Origin: an uncultured Bacteroidaceae bacterium
GTDB lineage: Bacteria > Bacteroidota > Bacteroidia > Bacteroidales > Bacteroidaceae
Reading direction: 5' to 3'
Assembly (NCBI GenBank): GCA_944320785.1
Contig: CALUIR010000016.1
Span: forward strand, 1-59,961
Length of the DNA stretch: 59,961 nt
Shown in pieces: positions 45,699 through 54,341 of the stretch. The stretch's first letter is position 1, and every line of letters starts with the position of its first letter. A program made the position numbers and the translations under genes. Below the pieces are notes generated by a model. That model worked only from the letters and a program-made list of their open reading frames with translations. It was not told the origin of the DNA and did not search any database.

Positions 45699-47444
45699 TT
45701 ATTTATTGATTTTTTTCCAAGTGTCTTTCAGTGACACGGTGCGGTTGAACACGAGATGTCCCGGCGTGGAGTCCTTGTCCACGTTGAAATAGCCGATGCG
45801 TTGGAATTGCAGGTAGTCCAAGGGGCGTGCCTGTGCCAGGAACTTCTCCACGTAACAATGCGGCAGGATGGTGAGCGAATCCGGGTTGATGATTTCCTTC
45901 ATGGCCTCCAATGCATCGCAATTCTTCTGCTCGCGGATGGCAGAAAGTTCGTCACGGGGGTTTTCCACCATCCATAAGCGGTCGTACAAGCGCACCTCAG
46001 CTTCCAGGCAATGGCGGCAGCTCACCCAATGGAGCGTGCCTTTCACCTTGCGGTTGCTTTCCGGCATTCCGCTTTTGGTGTTGGGGTCGTACTCGCAATA
46101 CACCTCAATGACTTGCCCGTTCTCGTCTTTCTTGCAGCCGGTGCATTTCACGATATAGGCGTTCTTCAGCCGCACTTCCTGTCCGGGGGTCATGCGGTAG
46201 TATTTCTTGGGCGCGTTTTCCATGAAGTCGTCCTGCTCGATCCACAGTTCGCGGCTGAATTCGATGGTGTGCGTGCCGCTTTCCGGGTCTTCGGGGTTGT
46301 TGACGGCTTCCATTTCTTCCACTTGCCCTTCCGGGTAGTTGGTGATGACAAGCTTGACGGGGTGCAGCACGGCAGAGGCCCGTGTGGCGCGAAGGTTCAG
46401 GTCTTCACGCACGGCGCTCTCCAAAAGTTCAAATTCGTTGAGCGCGTCATAAGTCGTATATCCTATCTTGTCAACGAACTTGCGGATGGATTCCGGCGAA
46501 TAGCCCCGTCGGCGGAAGCCGCACAAGGTGGGCATGCGGGGGTCGTCCCAGCCGTTCACCAGGCCTTCTTTCACCAAGGTGAGCAGGTTGCGCTTGCTCA
46601 TCAGCGTGTAGCTCAGGTTCAGTTTGTTGAATTCCGTCTGCCGGGGGCGGTTGTCGTCCAAGTCTTTCCCCTCTTTCAGCCAGTCGATGAACAGGTCGTA
46701 GAGCGGGCGGTGGACCACAAATTCCAAAGTGCAGAGCGAATGTGTCACGCCTTCGAAGTAATCGCTCTGCCCGTGCGCGAAGTCGTACATGGGGTATGCT
46801 TTCCATTTGTCGCCGGTGCGGTGGTGGGGTGTCTTTACAATCCGGTAGATGATGGGGTCGCGGAAGTGCATGTTGGGGTTGGCCATGTCTATCTTTGCGC
46901 GAAGCACCATGGAGCCTTCCTCTGCTTCGCCGCTGTTCATCTTCTCGAACAAGGCCAGGTTTTCCTCGACGGGGCGGTTGCGGAAAGGGCTTTCCGTGCC
47001 GGGCTGCGTGGGCGTTCCTTTCTGGCGCGCGATTTCTTCCGATGACTGTTCGTCGATGTATGCCTTGCCTTCCTTGATAAGGCGCACGGCAAAATCCCAC
47101 AGTTGCTGGAAATAGTCGGAAGCATAGTATTCATGCCCCCATTGGAAGCCCAGCCACTGGATGTCTTCCTTGATGGCGTCCACGTACTCCATGTCTTCTT
47201 TCGTGGGGTTCGTGTCGTCAAAGCGCAGGTTGCACACGCCGCCATGCCGGGCTGCGATGCCGAAGTCAAGGCAAATGGCCTTGGCATGCCCGATGTGGAG
47301 GTAGCCGTTGGGTTCGGGCGGGAAGCGGGTTTGCACCCTTCCGTGGTTCTTCCCTTCCCTTAGGTCTTTCTCAACTGCTGCCTCGATGAAGTTCAGGCTT
47401 TTCTTTTCTGCGGGTTCCGCTGCTTTGTTTCCAGTTTCAGTCAT
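45699..47444 (-). CDS. glnS: Glutaminyl-tRNA synthetase
   Basis: Charges tRNA-Gln with glutamine. Class I synthetase: FPPEPNGYLHIGHAKA with HIGH at residues 50-53, RFDDTNPTKE, and the KMSKS counterpart as LMSKR near 285. The order of SRCs (DFAHGQSDYFEGVTHSLCTLEF, WDDPRMPTL) is typical of bacterial GlnRS. The anticodon-binding beta-barrels fill residues 340-580. 581 residues, full length, without a YqeY tail. A glnS gene means this organism does not depend only on the amidotransferase route for Gln-tRNA. First gene of a minus-strand set with a -7 element at 47472-47479. Confidence 0.97.
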   Translation of the reverse strand: MTETGNKAAEPAEKKSLNFIEAAVEKDLREGKNHGRVQTRFPPEPNGYLHIGHAKAICLDFGIAARHGGVCNLRFDDTNPTKEDMEYVDAIKEDIQWLGFQWGHEYYASDYFQQLWDFAVRLIKEGKAYIDEQSSEEIARQKGTPTQPGTESPFRNRPVEENLALFEKMNSGEAEEGSMVLRAKIDMANPNMHFRDPIIYRIVKTPHHRTGDKWKAYPMYDFAHGQSDYFEGVTHSLCTLEFVVHRPLYDLFIDWLKEGKDLDDNRPRQTEFNKLNLSYTLMSKRNLLTLVKEGLVNGWDDPRMPTLCGFRRRGYSPESIRKFVDKIGYTTYDALNEFELLESAVREDLNLRATRASAVLHPVKLVITNYPEGQVEEMEAVNNPEDPESGTHTIEFSRELWIEQDDFMENAPKKYYRMTPGQEVRLKNAYIVKCTGCKKDENGQVIEVYCEYDPNTKSGMPESNRKVKGTLHWVSCRHCLEAEVRLYDRLWMVENPRDELSAIREQKNCDALEAMKEIINPDSLTILPHCYVEKFLAQARPLDYLQFQRIGYFNVDKDSTPGHLVFNRTVSLKDTWKKINK

Positions 47445-47471
47445 GATGGTAAAGGTTTACGCTTCTGCGGG

Positions 47472-47479
47472 CAAAAATA
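47472..47479 (-). promoter_or_regulatory. -7 element for glnS
   Basis: Reads TATTTTTG on the minus strand, 27 bases before the glnS ATG. No -33 element recognised. Confidence 0.5.
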
Positions 47480-47572
47480 CGCATTCTTTTTTTGATATCC
47501 GTGGAAAGGTTTCTGAAAACATCATTTTTTTTCAAACAGGCGTGCGGATGCTTGCGGGGGATGCTGCGGCTT

Positions 47573-47825
47573 TACCCAATAAAATTTTGATTTTTACCTG
47601 AAAAGTGCGTGCATTTTATGGATAAAATTCGCGGTTTTATCGGGTAGGGTTTTCCCGGCAGCATGCAAACCTGCCGGGACGGCAAAGGGGAAGGACGGAA
47701 GCGGTGGTGCATCGTTCCGGGGACTGTTCCCGGAACATTTTGGAAAACTTCTGAGAACTTTTCAGGAAACTTCATAGGACAATTTCAAAATCCTTCCAGT
47801 GTTTTTGCAAAACCTTTGGGGGCTT
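47573..47825. repeat. Palindrome-dense intergenic region, repeat copy B
   Basis: Between divergent glnS and phoU there are several inverted repeats in 170 bases: TACCCAATAAAA (47573-47584) with TTTTATCGGGTA (47635-47646); GATAAAA/TTTTATC (47621-47641); CCCGGCA/TGCCGGG (47654-47678); GTTCCGGG/CCCGGAAC (47714-47736). AATTTCAAAATCCTTCCAGT (47780-47799 region) then resembles strings at about 24663 and 59707. No gene is seen here. Confidence 0.6.
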
Positions 47826-47886
47826 CTTGGAGGGAGGCATAGGATGCGGCTCAGCAAAATCAAGCTGGGAAATTTTTGTTTCCCGC

Positions 47887-47917
47887 TTGCCTTTGCGTTC
47901 GCCTTTCACTATCTTTG
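47887..47917 (+). promoter_or_regulatory. Promoter of phoU
   Basis: TTG (47887-47889), 20 bases, then TATCTTTG (47910-47917), 38 bases before the phoU ATG. Confidence 0.65.
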
Positions 47918-47955
47918 CCGCCATTATTGGCATTTAATCATTAGAAAGAATCGCG

Positions 47956-48642
47956 ATGGTACAGTTTATTGAGTCGGAATTGGTCCTTTTGAAAAAGGAA
48001 GTCAGCGAAATGTGGATGTTGGTTTGCAACCAGATGGAACGTGCGCGGGATGCCGTGTTGGGGATGAATGTGGAAATGGCCCAGCAGGTGGCGGTGCGCG
48101 AGAAGCGTGTGAACGCGTTCGAGTTGAAGATAGACAGCGACGTGGAGGACATCATCTCGCTGTATAATCCCGTGGCGGTGGACCTGAGGTTTGCTTTGGC
48201 CATGCTGAAAATCAATTCCAACCTGGAGCGCATCGGCGACTTTGCGGAAAGCATCGCCAACTTTGCCACCTTGGAGAAAGAACCTTTGGATGCCGGTTTG
48301 CTGGAGCGCCTCCGTTTGCCGGAAATGTTCGAGCAATGCCTTTCCATGCTGAAGCTGGCCCAGCAGGCATTGATGGACGAAAACATTGATTTGGCCACTT
48401 CGGTCATCCCGAAAGACAACCTGTTGGACGAAATCAACCGGGACGCTTCCAAGGTGATAGCCGCTTATCTTGCCCAGCACCCGGACAAGGCGTTGGCTTG
48501 CCTGAATCTGGTCAGTGTGTTCCGCAAGTTGGAACGGACAGGCGACCACATTATTAATATAGCCGAGGAAATCGTGTTTTTCATCGATGCAAAAGTGTTA
48601 AAGCATAAAGGCAATGCAGAGGAGAAAAATTTGCGGAAATAA
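47956..48642 (+). CDS. phoU: PhoU-family phosphate signalling protein
   Basis: A 228-residue, all-helical cytosolic protein of the PhoU family, which represses phosphate uptake and signalling when phosphate is ample. It has two PhoU repeats (about 10-100 and 115-210) with the metal-binding signatures LKINSNLERIGDFAESIAN and VFRKLERTGDHIINIAEEI (E/DxxxD patterns). Length is normal. Unusually it is not next to pst transporter or phoR/phoB genes, so its target must be elsewhere; it has its own promoter. The family call is firm. Confidence 0.93.
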   Translation: MVQFIESELVLLKKEVSEMWMLVCNQMERARDAVLGMNVEMAQQVAVREKRVNAFELKIDSDVEDIISLYNPVAVDLRFALAMLKINSNLERIGDFAESIANFATLEKEPLDAGLLERLRLPEMFEQCLSMLKLAQQALMDENIDLATSVIPKDNLLDEINRDASKVIAAYLAQHPDKALACLNLVSVFRKLERTGDHIINIAEEIVFFIDAKVLKHKGNAEEKNLRK

Positions 48643-48766
48643 AACCTTTGCTGTGAAAATTGCTTAATTTTAAAGAATTGACAAGGGAAGAGATTGTTTT
48701 CTTAGCGGTTTTTAGGAGAAAAAATGGAATATTTTCCAAAAACATGTTGTATGACATAGTTTATAA

Positions 48767-48892
48767 TTTGCCCTATCCAAATAATTCGCCCATCTTTGCA
48801 CCGTTATCCTGAAAACAATCTTTTTACCTTAAAAAAACTAATACCTATTGAAAACTGGAAATAAAGGGACTTTGTGAAAAGTCCCTTTATTT
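48767..48892 (+). ncRNA. Candidate small RNA or structured leader
   Basis: TTTG (48767-48770), 20 bases, then CATCTTTG (48791-48798) looks like a promoter with one mismatch. About 60 AT-rich bases later a perfect 13-bp stem (48861-48873 with 48878-48890: ATAAAGGGACTTT/AAAGTCCCTTTAT) is closed by a GTGA tetraloop, a GNRA type, and followed by TTTG. Transcription from about 48805 to 48892 would give an RNA of about 90 bases. Otherwise it is the leader of the ferredoxin gene starting 13 bases later. No family is recognised. Confidence 0.45.
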
Positions 48893-48903
48893 GTATCTTA
48901 AAA

Positions 48904-49704
48904 ATGAATGCTGGAATGAATTACGAAACGACACATATTGTTTATTTCTCGCCGACCCACACTTCGCAGCGGGTGGCGCGTGCAGTAGCCGAAGGAATCG
49001 GGATGGGACGCCGGATGGAAACCGACCTGACGACCGACCGTTCGGAAGGAATCATCCGGGTTGAGCATGAATTGTTGGTGGCGGCCGTTCCTGTCTATGC
49101 GGGACGTGTCGCGCCACTTGCGTTGGAGCGTCTGGGAAGGTTGCGTGGAAGTTCTTCGCCGGCCGTTGTGTTGGCCGTGTATGGCAACCGCGACTACGAG
49201 GATGCTTTGGTGGAATTGCGCGATGCCGTGTCGCGTCTGGGCTTTACGCCTCTGGCGGCAGGCGCTTTTGTTGGTGAACACAGTTACAGCCGTCCGGGCA
49301 TGCCCATTGCGGAAGGCCGCCCGGACGATGCCGACCTGGAAGTTGCCCGCCGCTTTGGCAAAAGGGCGTTGGAGAAGCTCGTTTCCGTGCAAGGTTTGCA
49401 GGAAGTGCGGCCGTTTCCTGTGAAGGGCCATGTGCCTTACCGGGAAGCAGGGCCTTCCACGCCGGCAGCCCCGGTGGTGGACGAGGCTTTGTGCGCGGCT
49501 TGCGGCGAGTGCGTGGAGGTTTGCCCTACGGGCGCCGTCACGGTAGATGCCGCAGGGAAAGTGCAGACCGACAAGATGAAGTGCATCAAGTGTTGCGCTT
49601 GTGTCAAGGCATGCCCCATCGGCGCACGGACGTTTGACACGCCCTACACGGCCTTGCTTCATGCCAAATGCGCCGCCCGCAGAGAGCCGGAACTGTTTCT
49701 CTAA
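48904..49704 (+). CDS. EFR1-like flavodoxin/ferredoxin fusion
   Basis: A 266-residue cytosolic redox protein. The N-terminal half is flavodoxin-like, with the FMN phosphate loop YFSPTHTSQRVARAVAEG and AVPVYAGRVAP. The C-terminal part holds two [4Fe-4S] clusters: CAACGECVEVCPTGAV and CIKCCACVKACPIGAR. This is the architecture of EFR1-family ferrodoxins, of unknown physiological partner. The frame is open from a GTG at 48874, but that lies inside the hairpin at 48861-48890, so the ATG at 48904 (MNAGMNYE) was chosen; 48916 is possible. It is single-gene, downstream of a possible small RNA. Confidence 0.88.
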   Translation: MNAGMNYETTHIVYFSPTHTSQRVARAVAEGIGMGRRMETDLTTDRSEGIIRVEHELLVAAVPVYAGRVAPLALERLGRLRGSSSPAVVLAVYGNRDYEDALVELRDAVSRLGFTPLAAGAFVGEHSYSRPGMPIAEGRPDDADLEVARRFGKRALEKLVSVQGLQEVRPFPVKGHVPYREAGPSTPAAPVVDEALCAACGECVEVCPTGAVTVDAAGKVQTDKMKCIKCCACVKACPIGARTFDTPYTALLHAKCAARREPELFL

Positions 49705-50164
49705 GCTGGCTGCCTTCTGCCGTGCCTGTATGTGGCGGCGGCTTCCAGCCCTGCTTCGGAGAGTTGCCTTATGGCCTTTTGCCGGAGGATGAGGCAGGGT
49801 TGCATGCCTTTTGCGGGTGGGCGCGGCATATTTTTGCAGGCCGCCAAGCAATTTTTCACGCATTTGCAGTTTATATGGTGTAAGGGGAAAAGGGACAGCC
49901 GCAGGCAACTTCCGGCTTCTTTTTTGGGGAAGCCAACCCGTAGATGTTCCCCGGAGTTCTTTTATGGAACAAAGATAATGGATATTGGAGTAAGGATAAT
50001 TGGCACTTTTTGCCTTACTTTGCAGCCGGTTCGGCGATGGGGCTGCAAGCTGCGGGCCGGCATGGCTCTTTCCTGAAGGGGAGAGGCGTTTTGAGAGGGC
50101 ATGGCGCTCCTCTCGTGATTGAGTGCAACGGATAAGATTTGGCGGCGTGCCGCCGCTTTGGAGA
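49705..50164. other. Intergenic stretch with no recognised gene
   Basis: GC-rich DNA between the ferredoxin and DUF5686 genes. Open frames here have no recognisable features. A TACTTTG string (50016-50022) could be a weak -7 element for the next gene, but its -33 spacing is poor. Nothing else stands out. Confidence 0.5.
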
Positions 50165-52786
50165 ATGTTTTTTAAGGAAAGAAGAAAAGGATATAGGATG
50201 GCATTGCTTCTGCCTGGCCTTTCGGCAAGGTGGCGTGTTTTGCATTTCCTGACAGGGATAGCCTTGCTTTTCCCCGGAATGATCCGGGCGCAGATAAGCG
50301 GGACGGTGACCGACTCGTTGACACACGAGCCAGTCCCCTACATTGCCGTCTATTATGACGGGAAAGGCGTGGGCAGCATCACCGATTCCTGTGGCGTTTA
50401 TACGGTGGAGACACGGGCAGGATGGGACGAACTGACTTTCTCGGCGGTGGGCTATGAGAAGAAAGTGGTGAAGATTGATCCGGGCGTGACGACGCATCTG
50501 GACGTGGTGCTGCAACCCAGTGACATCCTGCTGGATGAGGTGTTGGTGAAGCCTACGAAAGAGAAATATTCCCGCAAGGACAATCCGGCGGTGGACTTCA
50601 TGCGGAAGGTCATTGCCCGCAAGTCGTTCCAGGAATTGGAGGCGCAGGATTACTATTTTTATAATCAATACCAGAAAATAACACTGTCGCTGAACGATGT
50701 CAAGCCGTCGATGTTCGAGGAGGGCATCTATAAGCGGATGTCTTTCCTGAAAGACAGGCTGGAGGTGTGCGAGGAAACCAACAAGATGATTATTCCTGTT
50801 TCTGTGCAGGAAACTGCCTCACAGAGGGTTTACCGGAAGCATCCGAAGTCGGAAAAGACGATTGTCACCGGCATGAACGCAAGCGGCGTGAACGATTTGT
50901 TGACGACCGGCGACATGCTCAATACGGTGCTTGAGGAAGTGTTTGCCAATGTGAATATCTACGACAACGACATCCGATTGCTGAAAAGCCGCTTCGTCAG
51001 CCCCATTTCCTCCACGGCGGCCATCTCCTTCTACAAGTATTACATTGTGGACACCGTGTATGTGGACCGCCATGAATGCATCCATCTGACCTTCGTGCCG
51101 CAAAACTCGCAGGACTTCGGCTTCACGGGCCACTTGTACGTGCTGAATGATTCCACCTATGCCGTAAAGAGGTGCAAGATGAACCTTCCCAAGAAGACCG
51201 GCGTGAATTTTGTGGATAATCTTGACATCATCCAGGAATATGCGCAACTGCCATCGGGCAATTGGGCTCTTTCCAAAGACGACATGATAGCCGAACTTTA
51301 TTTGGTGAAAGCATTGCAAGGCGTGCAGGTGCGCCGTACGACGGTGTATAGCGACTATTCGTTTGACGAGCTGCCTGCGAAACTTTTCAAGCCGAAAGGG
51401 GAGGTCATCAAGGAGCCGGATGCGATGATGAAGGACGACAGCTTCTGGGCAGAGGTGCGGCAGATGCCGTTGACGCGGACGGAGGACTCCATGGAACTGT
51501 TTGTGGAACGGTTGAAAAAGATTCCGGGCGTCAACTTCATTGTATTCGTTGCCCAGGCATTGGTGGAGAACTTCATAGAAACCGGCATAGGCGACCGCCC
51601 CAGCAAGATTGACATCGGCCCGGTCAACACCATCTTGTCGCACAATGCCATTGACGGGTGGCGGGTGCGCGCCAGTGCGCAGACCACGGCCAACCTGAAC
51701 CCCCATTGGTTCTTCAAGGGTTATTACGCATACGGGTTCAGGGACAGGAAGTCGAAATACATGGGCGAGGTGGAATATTCCTTTGATGCCAAGAAGTATT
51801 TGCCGCGAGAGTTCCCGAAGCATTCCTTGGCGGCTTCTTACCAATACGATGTGATGTCGCCGATGGACAAGTTCCTGGGAACAGACAAGGACAATGTATT
51901 CCTTGCTTTGAAAGCAACGGCGGCCAATATGATGTCCTACATGCGCAATATCCAGTTGAGGTATGAATGGGAATCCACCTTTGGCTTCTCCGTGTCTGCC
52001 CGTTTGCGGCACAGCAACGATGAGCCTGCGGGCGCTTTGGTTTACCTGAAGAACGACGCGGCGCAAACCAAGTTGCACGACATTACCACCATGGAAGCGT
52101 CCGTGAACTTGCGGTATGCGCCGGGCGAGACATTCGTGAACACCAAGCAAAGGCGTGTGCCGGTGTCGCTGGATGCCCCGGTGTTCACCCTTTCGCACAC
52201 AACGGGTTTCAAGGCTTTAGGCGGGGATTACACTTTCAATCTGACAGAAGCGGGCATATCGAAACGTTTCTGGCTATCATCGTGGGGAAAAGTGGACGTT
52301 GCCTTGAAAGGCGGCATCCAGTGGAACAAAGTGCCTTTCCCCCTGCTTATCATGCCGCCCGCCAACTTGTCCTATATCCTGCAAGACGGCACGTTCAACT
52401 TGCTTAAAAACATGGAGTTCCTGAGCGACCGTTACGCGTCTCTTGACATCGGTTATGACATGAACGGCAAGCTGTTCAACCGCATACCTCTCATCAAGAA
52501 GCTGAAATGGAGGGAGTTTTTCGGTTTCAAGTTGTATTATGGGCAACTGACTGACAAGAACAACCCTCTCAAGAATCCGGGCGACGGCGACTTGTTCGTC
52601 TTTCCTGCAAACGCAGACCCGGCCGACTTCGTGATGGACCCGAAGAAGCCCTACATGGAGTTTTGCGTGGGCATCCACAACATTTTCAAGCTGCTGCATG
52701 TTGAATATGTGCGCCGCCTGAATTACTTGGACCATCCCGGCATCAACAAGCACGGGGTGCGCCTGATGCTGCGCATGACTTTCTAA
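50165..52786 (+). CDS. DUF5686 outer-membrane protein with carboxypeptidase-like domain
   Basis: A large (873-residue) exported protein. After a long signal (LHFLTGIALLFPGMIRAQ) comes a carboxypeptidase-like regulatory domain (about residues 37-120, ISGTVTDSLTHEPVPYIAVY, LDEVLVKPTKEKYSRKDNPA), then a region typical of DUF5686 and a C-terminal beta-barrel (about 480-873, many aromatic strands). It resembles TonB receptors in its front domain but lacks a plug, so it is probably an outer-membrane barrel of unknown function, common and single-copy in Bacteroidota. The frame is open to a GTG at 50123; the ATG at 50165 (MFFKERRKGYRMALLLPG) gives a basic n-region before the signal helix, and 50198 is also possible. 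No obvious operon partner. Confidence 0.85.
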   Translation: MFFKERRKGYRMALLLPGLSARWRVLHFLTGIALLFPGMIRAQISGTVTDSLTHEPVPYIAVYYDGKGVGSITDSCGVYTVETRAGWDELTFSAVGYEKKVVKIDPGVTTHLDVVLQPSDILLDEVLVKPTKEKYSRKDNPAVDFMRKVIARKSFQELEAQDYYFYNQYQKITLSLNDVKPSMFEEGIYKRMSFLKDRLEVCEETNKMIIPVSVQETASQRVYRKHPKSEKTIVTGMNASGVNDLLTTGDMLNTVLEEVFANVNIYDNDIRLLKSRFVSPISSTAAISFYKYYIVDTVYVDRHECIHLTFVPQNSQDFGFTGHLYVLNDSTYAVKRCKMNLPKKTGVNFVDNLDIIQEYAQLPSGNWALSKDDMIAELYLVKALQGVQVRRTTVYSDYSFDELPAKLFKPKGEVIKEPDAMMKDDSFWAEVRQMPLTRTEDSMELFVERLKKIPGVNFIVFVAQALVENFIETGIGDRPSKIDIGPVNTILSHNAIDGWRVRASAQTTANLNPHWFFKGYYAYGFRDRKSKYMGEVEYSFDAKKYLPREFPKHSLAASYQYDVMSPMDKFLGTDKDNVFLALKATAANMMSYMRNIQLRYEWESTFGFSVSARLRHSNDEPAGALVYLKNDAAQTKLHDITTMEASVNLRYAPGETFVNTKQRRVPVSLDAPVFTLSHTTGFKALGGDYTFNLTEAGISKRFWLSSWGKVDVALKGGIQWNKVPFPLLIMPPANLSYILQDGTFNLLKNMEFLSDRYASLDIGYDMNGKLFNRIPLIKKLKWREFFGFKLYYGQLTDKNNPLKNPGDGDLFVFPANADPADFVMDPKKPYMEFCVGIHNIFKLLHVEYVRRLNYLDHPGINKHGVRLMLRMTF

Positions 52787-52909
52787 GGGATGTCGCCCCG
52801 TTTGCCTTTGTTACGCTCCTGTTTCATGCCGTTTGCGCACACGGCGGCAATTGAAGATTTTTTTCTTTAATTATGGAGGAATGCCGCTCCCAATCACGCT
52901 TTTTTTATA

Positions 52910-52917
52910 TACTTTTG
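52910..52917 (+). promoter_or_regulatory. -7 element of the nqr operon
   Basis: TACTTTTG, 35 bases before the nqrA ATG; no TTTG at -33. Confidence 0.55.
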
Positions 52918-52951
52918 CGGCAAAATTCAGAAACCATTATTTTTTCTTAAT

Positions 52952-54304
52952 ATGGCTAATGTGATAAAAATACGTAAAGGATTGGACATAAACCTGAAAG
53001 GAAAGCCCGCCGAAGAGTATTTCACCGTGAAGGAGCCGGAGATTTACGCGATTGTGCCGGACGATTTTCATGGCGTGGTACCCAAAGTGGTGGTAAAAGA
53101 GCAGGAATATGTGATGGCGGGTGGTCCTTTGTTTGTTGACAAGAACCATCCTGAAGTGAAATTCGTTTCTCCCGTGAGCGGAGTGGTCACCAGCGTGGAG
53201 CGGGGCGAACGCCGCAAGGTAATGGCCATTTATGTGGCTGCCGCCAAGGAACAGGACAACCAAGAGTTCGGGGTGAAAGATGTTTCCCGTCTTTCCGGGC
53301 AAGAGGTGAAGGAAGCGTTGATGGAAGCCGGGCTTTTCGCGTTCATCAAACAGCGTCCGTACGGCATCGTCGCGCAACCGGATGCCCAGCCGAAGGCTAT
53401 TTTCGTGTCATCATTTGACTCCCGGCCGCTGGCGCCTGATTTTGAATTTGTCTTGCGTGGCGAAGAACGGGACTTCCAAACGGGGCTTGACGCGCTTGCC
53501 AAGCTCGCAAAGACTTATTTGTGCGTTCGGGTTGGCGCGAAGTCCCCGGCATTGCAGCAGGCACGCAATGTGGAAATCGTGGCTTTTGACGGTCCTCATC
53601 CCGCAGGCAACGTGGGCGTGCAAATCCATCACGTGTCGCCCATCAACAAAGGCGAGACGGTGTGGACGGTTGCCCCGGAAGATGTCTTGCTCATTGGCCG
53701 TCTGTTCAACAAAGGCATTGTGGACATGACGCGGACATTGGCATTGGCGGGCTCGGAAGTGTTGAAGCCGGCTTATTTCAAGATGAAAATAGGCGGCTCG
53801 TTGGCCGGCGTGTTCAGCGGAAGGGTGAAGAAAGAGCGTCCGCTCCGTTATATCAGCGGCAATGTGCTGACCGGGAAACAAGTGCCGGAGAATGGCTACT
53901 TGGGGGCTTTTGCCAATGAACTTGCCGTGATACCCGAAGGTTCAGACGTGAACGAATGCCTGGGGTGGATCATGCCCCGCCTTGGCCAATTCAGCGTGAG
54001 CCATTCTTATTTCAGCTGGTTGTTCGGCAAGAAGCGCGAATATGGCCTTGATGCCCGCGTGAAAGGCGGCGAACGCCACATGATCATGTCTAATGAATAT
54101 GACAAGGTGTTCCCGATGGACATCTATCCTGAATATTTGATAAAAGCGATTTTGGCGGGTGATATCGACCGCATGGAGGCTTTGGGCATTTACGAAGTGC
54201 TGCCTGAAGACTTTGCGTTGTGCGAATTTGTGGATTCCTCCAAATTGGAATTGCAGCGCATCGTTCGTGAAGGATTGGACAACCTGCGTGCCGAGATGGC
54301 TTAG
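52952..54304 (+). CDS. nqrA: Na+-translocating NADH:quinone reductase subunit A
   Basis: Peripheral cytoplasmic subunit of the sodium-pumping NADH:ubiquinone (here likely menaquinone) oxidoreductase, involved in quinone binding. The N-terminus MANVIKIRKGLDINLKGKPA is a classic NqrA opening; FVSPVSGVVTSVERGERRKV is the biotin/lipoyl-like fold shared with RnfC; HPAGNVGVQIHHVSPINKGE and YISGNVLTGK follow. 450 residues, full length. First of six genes in the canonical order nqrABCDEF. Confidence 0.97.
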   Translation: MANVIKIRKGLDINLKGKPAEEYFTVKEPEIYAIVPDDFHGVVPKVVVKEQEYVMAGGPLFVDKNHPEVKFVSPVSGVVTSVERGERRKVMAIYVAAAKEQDNQEFGVKDVSRLSGQEVKEALMEAGLFAFIKQRPYGIVAQPDAQPKAIFVSSFDSRPLAPDFEFVLRGEERDFQTGLDALAKLAKTYLCVRVGAKSPALQQARNVEIVAFDGPHPAGNVGVQIHHVSPINKGETVWTVAPEDVLLIGRLFNKGIVDMTRTLALAGSEVLKPAYFKMKIGGSLAGVFSGRVKKERPLRYISGNVLTGKQVPENGYLGAFANELAVIPEGSDVNECLGWIMPRLGQFSVSHSYFSWLFGKKREYGLDARVKGGERHMIMSNEYDKVFPMDIYPEYLIKAILAGDIDRMEALGIYEVLPEDFALCEFVDSSKLELQRIVREGLDNLRAEMA

Positions 54305-54341
54305 AATAGATGATGTTTAACAAAGAAAACAGAAAGAATTG

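Noticed and set aside
48898-49908. 336-codon minus-strand frame covering the ferredoxin gene
   Set aside because: The plus strand has clear flavodoxin and 2x[4Fe-4S] motifs; the minus frame is basic low-information sequence.
49970-49977. Minus-strand TATCTTTG promoter element
   Set aside because: No -33 partner and no minus-strand gene follows.
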